Source of the DNA: Sphaerochaetaceae bacterium
GTDB taxonomy: Bacteria > Spirochaetota > Spirochaetia > Sphaerochaetales > Sphaerochaetaceae
Direction of reading: 5' to 3'
DNA: 38,572 nt
Assembly (NCBI GenBank): GCA_024684115.1
Contig: JAIKXP010000036.1
Coordinates: forward strand, 1-38,572
Shown here in pieces: positions 33,070-38,572 of the stretch (positions within the stretch are counted from its first letter, which is position 1; every line of letters starts with the position of its first letter). The notes beneath the pieces were generated by a model, which had not been told where the DNA came from, searched no databases, and was given only the letters and a program-made list of their open reading frames with translations. The position numbers and the translations under genes are program-made.

Positions 33070-33321
33070 TTATTGTCTGAATAGAAACTCCGATAACTTG
33101 TTTAAATATAGCTCATTGTTTGGAATCTTATAATACGCAAAACTAAATGTCTCTTTTGTTCTGAATGCTGGTCCTATCACTTCCTCTAACTGATATTGAG
33201 TCGCCAGGAGGTCTCTGTCATATACTCTTACCGGTCTGCCTTTTGGATACCAATATAATGATTCACCAGTTATGTCGTATTTGTTATATTCAATTGAAAA
33301 TACATAATTAGATTTAGACAT
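33070..33321 (-). CDS. Hypothetical protein of 83 aa
   Basis: Not recognised. A soluble, Tyr-rich (9 of 83) small protein beginning MSKSNYVFSIEYNKYDITGES, with no membrane segment and no known motif. The codon pattern looks protein-like and the frame is clean, but there is no ribosome site before the ATG. The upstream region on its strand has TATACT at 33341-33336 and then the hairpin/G-quadruplex element at 33342-33382, so that structure would sit where a -35 box belongs. AT-rich compared with guaA; probably acquired. Confidence 0.45.
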   Translation of the reverse strand: MSKSNYVFSIEYNKYDITGESLYWYPKGRPVRVYDRDLLATQYQLEEVIGPAFRTKETFSFAYYKIPNNELYLNKLSEFLFRQ

Positions 33322-33341
33322 TTTTTACTGAGTCTAGTATA

Positions 33342-33382
33342 TTTCTGCTTTCCTCCCGCCCGCCCTCCCCGGAAAGCAGAAA
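33342..33382. repeat. Perfect 12-bp inverted repeat enclosing a G-quadruplex motif
   Basis: TTTCTGCTTTCC (33342-33353) and its exact reverse complement GGAAAGCAGAAA (33371-33382) flank a 17-nt loop made of C-runs. On the minus strand the loop reads GGGG-A-GGG-C-GGG-C-GGG-A, four G-runs with one-base loops. This is the most stable class of intramolecular G-quadruplex motif; the plus strand could form an i-motif. No T-tract follows, so it is not an ordinary terminator. It lies between two weak small genes in otherwise AT-rich DNA. Confidence 0.85.
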
Positions 33383-33445
33383 ACACAATTCATAACATTC
33401 TCATTAGTTATCAAATTTTCTATGTAAGACTTAATGTTGTAATTT

Positions 33446-33787
33446 TTGCAGCCCCCATACACTGTCGGGGAAGTTTCTCATCCGAAAGGAGCAGATGTCC
33501 CTATTTCAACCATGCAGGACATCGTGGATGTGCTGAAAGCGCGTCGGAATGAACTCGGATTCTAAAAGATGAAAGACATAGCAATCCTTCTCGGAATGGA
33601 TTACGACTATTACAGCCGCATTGAGAAGGGGCAATACAAGATGTCGCTCAAGATGCTGCTCCGCATCTGCCGGATGCTGTGGATTGATGTGAAGGTGGAG
33701 CCGACGGGCAATCCGTATTCCGGGGGAACTGTTCGGCTAAAAGAAAAGCCCTCCGGAGATGGCACAAAGAATCTCCGCCCTTTCTGA
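33446..33787 (+). pseudogene. XRE-family regulator broken by an in-frame TAA
   Basis: A single frame runs through both halves of a helix-turn-helix protein. The first half reads VSHPKGADVPISTMQDIVDVL then KARRNELGF and hits TAA at 33563-33565. The second half continues in the same frame KMKDIAILLGMDYDYYSRIEKG, which is the HTH core, and ends at 33787 after LRPF. The stop falls between HTH helices 1 and 2, where a Gln or Lys codon would be usual. The 5' end has no proper start; the reading begins right where AT-rich DNA changes to GC-richer DNA (about 33446). The downstream ATG at 33569 alone would lack helix 1. Confidence 0.7.
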
Positions 33788-33845
33788 CGGTTTTTTCCCC
33801 TATTTTTCCTGCCAATACGGGACGGAATGGTAATATTTCCTAATA

Positions 33846-34193
33846 CTATCTCCCTTTGAAGGAATCCTTTGCACTTATCTTGCGGAAAACCTTCTCAATG
33901 GAATTTCCAATCTCTTTATCAAGCATCATTTTCATTTCAGACATAAGAAGAAGTTCTTTTCTGGCCATTTCGTTTGGAAGAAAGAGTGTATATGAAGGAA
34001 CTTTAAAAACTGAAGCAATATTCTCTATGACTTCAGGGGATGGAAATGTATCCGCTCGCTCAATGTCACTCATATGCCTTACTGAAATACCGATTTTCTC
34101 TGCAAGTTGAGATTGTGTAAATCCTTTTTTAGTACGTTGCTCTTTGATATTGAAGGCAAGTAGACTTGTAATATTTGATTTCTCTTTCTTCAT
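33846..34193 (-). CDS. XRE-family transcriptional regulator
   Basis: A 115-aa regulator with an N-terminal helix-turn-helix (about residues 10-66: LLAFNIKEQRTKKGFTQSQLAEKIGISVRHMSDIERADTFPSP, with helix 2-turn-helix 3 at QSQLAEKIGISVRHMSDIE). A C-terminal helical region (75-115) is probably for dimerisation. Intact, unlike the broken XRE gene just upstream on the plus strand. AGGAAG lies 13 nt before the ATG, rather far. It is divergent from a lipoprotein gene, and the perfect palindrome TGCATATATGCA (34241-34252) between them is a candidate operator for this protein. Confidence 0.85.
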   Translation of the reverse strand: MKKEKSNITSLLAFNIKEQRTKKGFTQSQLAEKIGISVRHMSDIERADTFPSPEVIENIASVFKVPSYTLFLPNEMARKELLLMSEMKMMLDKEIGNSIEKVFRKISAKDSFKGR

Positions 34194-34240
34194 ATATGAA
34201 TTATCACTTCCTGTCTATGTCTCAATAAACGAACTAATAA

Positions 34241-34252
34241 TGCATATATGCA
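34241..34252. promoter_or_regulatory. Perfect 12-bp palindrome, candidate XRE operator
   Basis: TGCATATATGCA is identical to its reverse complement. It lies 48-59 bp before the XRE regulator start and about 100 bp before the divergent lipoprotein start, a fitting position to control both. Confidence 0.45.
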
Positions 34253-34288
34253 CTTTTAGTGTTGCTTTTTGTCTCCTTTTAGTATACT
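34253..34288 (+). promoter_or_regulatory. Candidate lipoprotein promoter with CTTTTAGT direct repeats
   Basis: TATACT (34283-34288) is a good -10; the best upstream match is TTGCTT at 15 bp, which is short. CTTTTAGT occurs at 34253-34260 and again at 34276-34283, 23 bp apart (about two helical turns), flanking the -35 region. This could be a second regulator site. Confidence 0.4.
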
Positions 34289-34349
34289 CTTAGTTAAAAA
34301 CGTTATTCATGAAGGTAATCGGACTTTCATGTTTTTTTGGAGGATAAAA

Positions 34350-34937
34350 ATGAAAAAAAGCTTTATTGCTGTTATTTCGGCAATAGCCCTTGTTTGCATG
34401 TTGGTAGGCTGTGCTTCAATTGGTAATTGGGAGGAAGCAGCTGCAAATGCTGTTGTAAAGGAAGTTGATAAAAGAGGTAATATCATTATTTCAATGCAGG
34501 AAGGAAACAAATCTGTTCCATACCTTCCAATCCAGTTGAAGTGGGAATCCTCAAATCCTGATTTATATTATCTGACAGTTGAACCTCCCGCTACAAGTGG
34601 TTCCAGCTCAATTTTGCTTAAGACTTTAACAAAGGCAACATCAAGTAAAGTTGATACCTGTGACCTGTACTATGGAGATGATCATTTCTTTTTGTCTGAA
34701 TCAGATGAGGTTGCTCTCTATGGTACATTTCTTGCTTCAGGAAAAGGTAGTACTTACATCACACAGGACCAGGTCGACCAGATGTACGAGCTTCTGAAGA
34801 AGGTTGACCCGAACTCAAATACAAAGCTCATTCTGCGTTACAATTCCGAGGGAAGTGAGTACAATTTCACACTCCCGGCATACCAAGCCATCATGAACTT
34901 CATAAGCGCAGTCAACGAGAGCAAGGCTTCTCTTTGA
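34350..34937 (+). CDS. Lipoprotein of unknown function
   Basis: 195 aa from the ATG at 34350, with GGAGG 6 nt upstream. A clear lipoprotein signal peptide (MKKSFIAVISAIALVCMLVGC) has Cys21 as the acylated residue. The mature part is soluble, with a stretch of small residues (TSGSSS) and a C-terminal half with regular beta/alpha character. No domain is recognised. A longer reading from 34269 runs through the promoter and was rejected. It stands alone: divergent XRE regulator on one side, strong terminator on the other. Confidence 0.85.
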   Translation: MKKSFIAVISAIALVCMLVGCASIGNWEEAAANAVVKEVDKRGNIIISMQEGNKSVPYLPIQLKWESSNPDLYYLTVEPPATSGSSSILLKTLTKATSSKVDTCDLYYGDDHFFLSESDEVALYGTFLASGKGSTYITQDQVDQMYELLKKVDPNSNTKLILRYNSEGSEYNFTLPAYQAIMNFISAVNESKASL

Positions 34938-34979
34938 AAAAAATAATTTGGATATTAAAAATATTCGCAATAAGAAGAT

Positions 34980-35026
34980 GGGTGTTCAGAATGTCCTATT
35001 TCAGGACAACCTGAACACCCTTTTTT
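34980..35026 (+). terminator. Intrinsic terminator, two-tier hairpin
   Basis: GGGTGTTCAG (34980-34989) pairs perfectly with CTGAACACCC (35011-35020). An inner stem GTCCT/AGGAC (34993-34997, 35003-35007) is separated from it by 3-nt bulges. Six T follow (35021-35026). It ends the lipoprotein transcript. Confidence 0.88.
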
Positions 35027-35109
35027 AAAAACCACCCCGATAGGCTTTAAAGACCTGTGGCCGGGCAATCAAACTAGGGGAATAAGGTGCAATATAATAC
35101 TAAGAGGAG

Positions 35110-35307
35110 TCAAATATTGCCTGCCGGATATATTGGCCCGTCGTCCCTGTCGTCAGGGTAGACGATCTTGTCTACAATTCCGTAGTCAAGCGCTTCCTGC
35201 GCGTTGAACCAATGGTTGCGGTCGCAGTCCTCGGTAACCTGGGCTTGCGATCTTCCCGTACATTCACAGATGTAGCGGTACAGTTCGTTCCTGCACTTTA
35301 TATAGGC
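35110..35307 (-). pseudogene. ClpP protease C-terminal fragment
   Basis: The minus strand encodes about 65 residues matching the C-terminal third of ClpP: CRNELYRYICECTGRS, then TEDCDRN (bearing the catalytic Asp region) and HWFNAQEALDYGIVDKIV, ending at TGA 35110. The nucleophile Ser and the His are on the missing part. The frame continues open upstream of 35307 but no longer resembles ClpP, and no start codon with ribosome site is seen. It differs in sequence from the second ClpP gene at 36872-37339, so it is a separate remnant rather than a recent copy. Confidence 0.75.
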
Positions 35308-35381
35308 CTTTGGTTGACTTTTGGTTCCTTTTTATTTCCAAAATGATCAAAGGCCCATTTTTCCATAAAACCTGCACCAAT

Positions 35382-35549
35382 TTAACACTGGGAAATCAGT
35401 TTCTTAAAATCTCTTCGACTATAAAGCAATCTTCTGACTTCCATCACCTTGGACTCACCTTCATAGAGCACCACATAGAAAACAGTGAAATTCCTGACCC
35501 TGATTGTGCAGTATGGATTTGCTCTCTCTTTTTCAGATAGAAATACCAT
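35382..35549 (-). pseudogene. RelE/ParE-type toxin remnant, C-terminal half
   Basis: A 55-codon minus-strand frame reads NPYCTIRVRNFTVFYVVLYEG and then VMEVRRLLYSRRDFKKLI. This is the typical end of RelE/ParE toxins (the last beta strands and the xxYxRRDxxKLI ending). The N-terminal half is missing, with in-frame TAA and TGA just upstream of the ATG, and no antitoxin gene is next to it. Probably inactive. Confidence 0.6.
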
Positions 35550-35558
35550 GAAAGATTA

Positions 35559-36488
35559 TCACTTGCTGGTCCACTTGGTAAAAGAACCATTGATATCCCA
35601 ACTGTTGAATCCAGACCAGCCGTTTATCTTGTCAATGCACGAATCCATGCTCTCAAGAGCCTGCCCCAAGCCGTTGGTGTTGAATATCTCCTCGAACTTC
35701 TCGGATTCCGAAGCATCGGTATTCGAAACAACCGAATCGAAATCCAGTCCGTCTTTATCGAATGATGCAACATACATTGAAGCGCTTTCTCCTGAGACTC
35801 TGGAGTTCACTATTCCAACGCATTCGGTGTCATAGTTGGATGCGTTGGTGAACACCACGCTGTCCTGGTTTTCCTTCTTCTTGCCTTCATAGCAAAGCCA
35901 GGCCATCTTACCGCCCTCCTTGCCATGGAGGAGAAAATCATAGCGGGCCGCATCCCCGCTGAGACCAAGATAATATGCTGTTCCGTGGGAATCGAAGTGG
36001 TTTGCGCTCAGGATCTCCCCTTCCCCTATGACCACATCAAACTCATCCTCGCCATTCTGCACACCATTAACATCCAGAATCAGAGAGTGGACATAGCTGA
36101 ATGTCTTGTTGTCCTTGCTTATTTCAACATTGATGTATTCACTGTCCGTAGAACCTGTGAACACATAGTTTCCGTTTGAGGACACCGTCATTGTAAGTGT
36201 TATGGGATTGCCCAGAAGACTGGTATTTATCTTGTCACCTTTTGCGATCTTCTGCTCCTTGAAGCCTGTGATGGGAGGTGCGACCCTATATGCAAAGAAG
36301 CGTTTGACAGTTGAAATGTCATTTATGGTATCCTGAGTGATCTCTATCCCCACATCCTTTGCACCATTGCCTTCTGCAAACTGAGGGACCTGCACAGTGA
36401 ATGCTGATGTCTCAGGGTCACAGGATGAAAGGGTAAAGACTGCCACCAACACTGCCAGTAAGATGAATAGAGGTCTCAGATTTTTCAT
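35559..36488 (-). CDS. Lipoprotein of unknown function, 309 aa
   Basis: The signal peptide (MKNLRPLFILLAVLVAVFTLSSC) is a clear lipoprotein type, Cys23 acylated. The mature part is a Ser/Asp/Asn-rich, mostly beta-predicted extracytoplasmic protein with no recognised domain; it contains the phrases LLHGKEGGKMAWLCYEG and SSNGNYVFTGSTDSEY. An alternative GTG at 36518 overlaps the stop of the upstream gene (GTGATTGA) and would add 10 residues. The ATG at 36488 gives the better signal peptide, but neither has a strong ribosome site. It follows the acidic protein gene in one operon. Confidence 0.8.
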   Translation of the reverse strand: MKNLRPLFILLAVLVAVFTLSSCDPETSAFTVQVPQFAEGNGAKDVGIEITQDTINDISTVKRFFAYRVAPPITGFKEQKIAKGDKINTSLLGNPITLTMTVSSNGNYVFTGSTDSEYINVEISKDNKTFSYVHSLILDVNGVQNGEDEFDVVIGEGEILSANHFDSHGTAYYLGLSGDAARYDFLLHGKEGGKMAWLCYEGKKKENQDSVVFTNASNYDTECVGIVNSRVSGESASMYVASFDKDGLDFDSVVSNTDASESEKFEEIFNTNGLGQALESMDSCIDKINGWSGFNSWDINGSFTKWTSK

Positions 36489-36510
36489 GGCTTTTATCAC
36501 ATCAAATGGT

Positions 36511-36855
36511 TCAATCACTCGTGTCTATATTTCTCTCATAAGTCTTGAACTCTGAAACATCAAAGTCAAAAACATACTCCTCTTCTGTAAATGCGATGGT
36601 TCCGAAGTCCTCAGGCCAGTTGTTTTCTTCTGCCAAATCAAAAGAATCCGTAAAGTTATCATCCAATCCTTTTTCCGGGATTGTGATGTTAAAATAAAAC
36701 CCTTCAGGTTTCATATCAAATAATGGGACGCAATCAAAAAGACCAACCTCCATGTCCGACACCTTTATTTCTGTTCCGAAATGCTTGGAAACAGCTTTCT
36801 CCAATTCATCTTTTTCTATTACTGAGAAAGATACTTTTTTCTCCTTTTTAATCAT
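36511..36855 (-). CDS. Small acidic hypothetical protein behind a G8 tract
   Basis: Not recognised. 114 aa, starting MIKKEKKVSFSVIEKDELEKA, strongly acidic in the C-terminal half (many Asp/Glu, e.g. FDLAEENNWPEDFG), with no membrane segment and no signal. The ATG at 36855 is chosen because the sequence just before it is an extended Shine-Dalgarno, GGGGGGGGAG, 3 nt away. The run of eight G is part of that site. The gene lies 16 bp after the truncated ClpP gene and overlaps the possible GTG start of the lipoprotein that follows. Confidence 0.7.
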   Translation of the reverse strand: MIKKEKKVSFSVIEKDELEKAVSKHFGTEIKVSDMEVGLFDCVPLFDMKPEGFYFNITIPEKGLDDNFTDSFDLAEENNWPEDFGTIAFTEEEYVFDFDVSEFKTYERNIDTSD

Positions 36856-36860
36856 TAACT

Positions 36861-36868
36861 CCCCCCCC
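36861..36868 (-). repeat. Homopolymeric G8 tract forming the ribosome-binding site
   Basis: Eight consecutive C on the plus strand (G on the transcribed minus strand), immediately followed by AG, TTA and the ATG at 36855. Poly-G tracts of this length are prone to slipped-strand length change. Confidence 0.8.
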
Positions 36869-36871
36869 AAT

Positions 36872-37339
36872 TCAGTTTGTCTCAATTGTATAATCGCATA
36901 TTCCATATGTCAAAGCCTCTTCTGAATTCATATACCGGTCATTCTCTATGTCCTTTTCTATGGTCTTAACCGTTTTTCCTGTGTGCTTTGCAAGAATCGA
37001 GGCTATCGTTCTGCGTGTAGCCGTAAGATTCTTTGCAATGATTCCGATATCGCTTTCCTTTCCTCCGATACCCTCGGAAATCAGTGGTTGATGAATCATT
37101 ACAGTGGAATGTGGAAGGATTGATCTTCTGTTTCCCGAAGCAAGGAGCAGAGCACCCATGGAGGCAGCCATTCCTATTCCTATTGTGTGAACAGGAGCTT
37201 TGATGTGGCGCATGGTATCGTAGATGGCCATGCCGGCAGAAACGCTTCCTCCAGGAGAATTGATGTAAAGGGATATTTCCTTTTCATGATTCTCTGAATC
37301 CAAGTACAGAAGTTGTGCAACAACGCTGATAGCATTCAA
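36872..37339 (-). CDS. ClpP-family serine protease lacking its N-terminus
   Basis: 155 aa versus about 195 for ClpP. The core is well kept: SLYINSPGGSVSAGMAIYDTM, the nucleophile Ser in GMAASMGALLLASG, the His in STVMIHQPL, and the region of the catalytic Asp in EKDIENDRYMNSEEALTYGI. The first ~45 residues (the axial-pore hairpin and first helix) are missing. The frame opens right after a TAG, with TTG at 37339 as the only start and no ribosome site. None of the other minus-strand frames upstream looks like a ClpP N-terminus, so a deletion is more likely than a frameshift. A chaperone-interacting pore is lost, so it may be a pseudogene. Confidence 0.8.
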   Translation of the reverse strand: MNAISVVAQLLYLDSENHEKEISLYINSPGGSVSAGMAIYDTMRHIKAPVHTIGIGMAASMGALLLASGNRRSILPHSTVMIHQPLISEGIGGKESDIGIIAKNLTATRRTIASILAKHTGKTVKTIEKDIENDRYMNSEEALTYGICDYTIETN

Positions 37340-37524
37340 CTATGATGAAGTATGAACCAGGAATTGTGGATTCTGTTCTTGATCTGTCTGTAAAGAAAGA
37401 GAGAGAAAGAGCAGAACTACTGGTTTATGAAGATGGTGTCTTTTCAACATAGAATGGACAAAGAAATCTCTGTCATTCATTTTACTCTCTATGATGAAAA
37501 CCATAGGTCCAAACCTAATCCTGG
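37340..37524. other. Gene-free stretch at the ClpP truncation point
   Basis: No supported gene here. A 36-codon plus-strand frame (37342-37452, starting MMKYEPGIVDSV) has protein-like composition but no ribosome site and stops early; it may be a relic of DNA that replaced the ClpP 5' end. Confidence 0.4.
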
Positions 37525-37606
37525 TTGGCAAATTTTCATTTTATCTGTAAATCTTTGTTGGCATATTTTCATTATAATGTGTGTTTTTGATTGGCAAATT
37601 TTCATA
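37525..37606 (+). repeat. Three direct repeats at an exact 33-bp period (iteron-like)
   Basis: TTGGCAAATTTTCATT (37525-37540), TTGGCATATTTTCATT (37558-37573) and TTGGCAAATTTTCATA (37591-37606) are separated by unrelated 17-nt sequences. Starts are exactly 33 bp apart, about three helical turns, so a bound protein would sit on one face of the DNA. They lie directly before the ATPase gene. Spacers are far too short for CRISPR. Confidence 0.8.
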
Positions 37607-37619
37607 CATAAGTCATAAT
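37591..37619 (+). promoter_or_regulatory. Candidate ATPase promoter using the third repeat as -35
   Basis: TTGGCA (37591-37596), 17 bp, CATAAT (37614-37619): each hexamer matches the housekeeping consensus at five of six positions. Its -35 is the first half of repeat three, so a protein bound to the repeats would block or modulate this promoter. Confidence 0.6.
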
Positions 37620-37640
37620 CATGGTAGGAGATTAAGATTT

Positions 37641-38572
37641 ATGTACATTGTCCGTGAAATTGACAGCGCTTTGACAGAATGGAAAAACAGCAGGGAGGCC
37701 AAGCCTCTTCTTGTCCGGGGTGTAAGGCAGTGTGGTAAAACTTCCTCCATAAGAAATCTCGGTAAAGAGTACAGAGTCTTTATAGAAATAAACTTTGAAA
37801 AAGATCCTTCTTTCTCTGAACTGTTTGAACCGGATTTCGATGTTGACAGAATCTGTTCTGAAATTGAACTTAAAACAGGAAAGGAGATTCGAGATGAATC
37901 TACTTTGCTGTTTTTCGATGAAATCCAGAATTGTCCGAAAGCCATAACCGCGTTGAGATATTTCCGGGAGACAAAACCGGCTTTGCATGTGATAGCTGCC
38001 GGGTCGCTGCTGGAATTTGCGCTGAATAACAAAAAAAATAAAATCAGTTTCCCTGTTGGACGTGTGCGCAGTATATACATGCATCCTCTTTCTTTCTGTG
38101 AATTTCTCTCTGCATTGGGGAAAAATCTTTTAGCAGAGAAGCTGAAAAAGAATAATGGAATCATTTCAGATGCTGTTCATGCAGAATTCATAAGACTATA
38201 CAAAAGCTTTCTTGTTGTGGGTGGAATGCCGGAAGCTGTTCTTGAATATATAAATTCGGGAAGCTTCCTGAGATGTCAAAGAATTCATAGAGATATTGTA
38301 GATAGCTTTGAGAATGATTTCGGAAAATACAGTGACAGTCTTGATCCTGAGGAAATCAATGAGGTTTTTCAGTTTGTTTCCAGAAATGTTGGAAATCAAA
38401 TTGTTCTGTCAAAAGCCGTCCCCGGTATGAGAGCTGCAAGATTCAAAAATGTATTGGATCTGCTCTCAATGGCCGGACTTATACACCAGGTTAAATCAAG
38501 TACTTGTGAAGGCCTGCCGCTTGGATGTGGAAACAAGAATATCTCCATAAAAACTTTATGTTTTGATACTGG
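37641..38572 (+). CDS. AAA-type ATPase with DUF4143-like domain, C-terminus beyond window
   Basis: About 310 residues visible, open to the right edge. An N-terminal P-loop (RGVRQCGKTSS, about residues 28-38) is followed by Walker B LLFFDEIQNCP, a sensor-like AGSLLEF segment, and the MHPLSFCEFLSALG motif. These together are typical of the archaeal/bacterial AAA_14-DUF4143 ATPases. A winged-helix-like region begins near residue 240 (IVLSKAVPG). AGGAG lies 10 nt before the ATG. The family is frequent in accessory DNA; its biochemical role is largely unknown. Three 33-bp-spaced repeats lie immediately upstream. Confidence 0.88.
   Translation, partial: MYIVREIDSALTEWKNSREAKPLLVRGVRQCGKTSSIRNLGKEYRVFIEINFEKDPSFSELFEPDFDVDRICSEIELKTGKEIRDESTLLFFDEIQNCPKAITALRYFRETKPALHVIAAGSLLEFALNNKKNKISFPVGRVRSIYMHPLSFCEFLSALGKNLLAEKLKKNNGIISDAVHAEFIRLYKSFLVVGGMPEAVLEYINSGSFLRCQRIHRDIVDSFENDFGKYSDSLDPEEINEVFQFVSRNVGNQIVLSKAVPGMRAARFKNVLDLLSMAGLIHQVKSSTCEGLPLGCGNKNISIKTLCFDT

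Noticed and set aside
33342-33382. The hairpin as an intrinsic terminator
   Set aside because: No T-tract follows the stem on either strand and the 17-nt loop is too long for an efficient terminator.
35093-35098. A plus-strand TATAAT as a promoter
   Set aside because: No gene follows on that strand and no -35 is visible; chance match in AT-rich DNA.
35310-35540. A 76-aa plus-strand reading frame
   Set aside because: It overlaps the toxin remnant on the other strand, begins at a TTG without a ribosome site and has no recognisable motif.
37525-37606. A CRISPR array
   Set aside because: Only three repeats of 16 bp with 17-bp spacers and no cas genes; CRISPR units are roughly twice that long.
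37427-37618. A 63-aa plus-strand gene across the 33-bp repeats
   Set aside because: Its repeated WQIFI/WHIFI phrases arise simply because 33 is a multiple of 3; no ribosome site, and it runs through the ATPase promoter.
37619-38164. A 181-aa minus-strand reading frame
   Set aside because: Antisense to the ATPase, whose Walker motifs are clear; it is visible only because the ATPase frame has no stop in the window.

Overview
The window looks like a chromosomal segment of a spirochaete, probably from the Treponema/Sphaerochaeta side of the phylum. That placement is inference: it rests on moderate GC, dense gene packing, spirochaete-style lipoproteins, and the grouping of mnmE-mnmG-rsmG with EF-P and its two modification enzymes. 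No rRNA or marker gene here can prove it.

Positions 1-32926 are mostly ordinary core genome. On the minus strand lie an SDR oxidoreductase (cut by the window edge) and glutamine-dependent NAD synthetase. A divergent promoter pair separates these from a plus-strand operon of a small membrane protein, a proofreading-deficient DNA polymerase I and dephospho-CoA kinase. Facing it is a minus-strand translation-fidelity cluster, read mnmE, mnmG, rsmG, epmA, efp, epmB: two tRNA-wobble modification enzymes, a 16S rRNA methylase, and EF-P with both beta-lysylation enzymes. A 62-bp divergent gap leads to a plus-strand run of ftsK, a DEAD-box helicase, an ABC exporter, an acyltransferase, a pyridoxal-type kinase, a MATE transporter and tRNA-Gly(CCC).

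From 21.6 kb the content becomes more accessory. It starts with a Phd/YoeB-type toxin-antitoxin pair. Next is a response regulator, a histidine kinase and a small membrane protein with 4-nt overlaps. An array of 11-bp-period direct repeats then sits just before an SDR/epimerase fused to an unrecognised C-terminal domain, closed by a strong terminator. The next operon (26526-31851) holds an amidohydrolase, a four-helix membrane protein with a carboxylesterase domain that has lost its Ser nucleophile and catalytic His, an unknown two-helix membrane protein and a HAD-type lipoprotein. A GMP synthase with only the ATP-pyrophosphatase and dimerisation domains follows.

Downstream of guaA the DNA changes character and looks like a decaying insertion hotspot. 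It contains a perfect 12-bp hairpin whose loop is a G-quadruplex motif, an XRE regulator broken by an in-frame TAA, an intact XRE regulator divergent from a lipoprotein, and a ClpP C-terminal fragment. It also contains a RelE/ParE-toxin remnant, another lipoprotein, a small acidic protein behind a G8 tract, and a second ClpP lacking its N-terminus. Three direct repeats at an exact 33-bp period precede an AAA/DUF4143-type ATPase that runs off the right edge.
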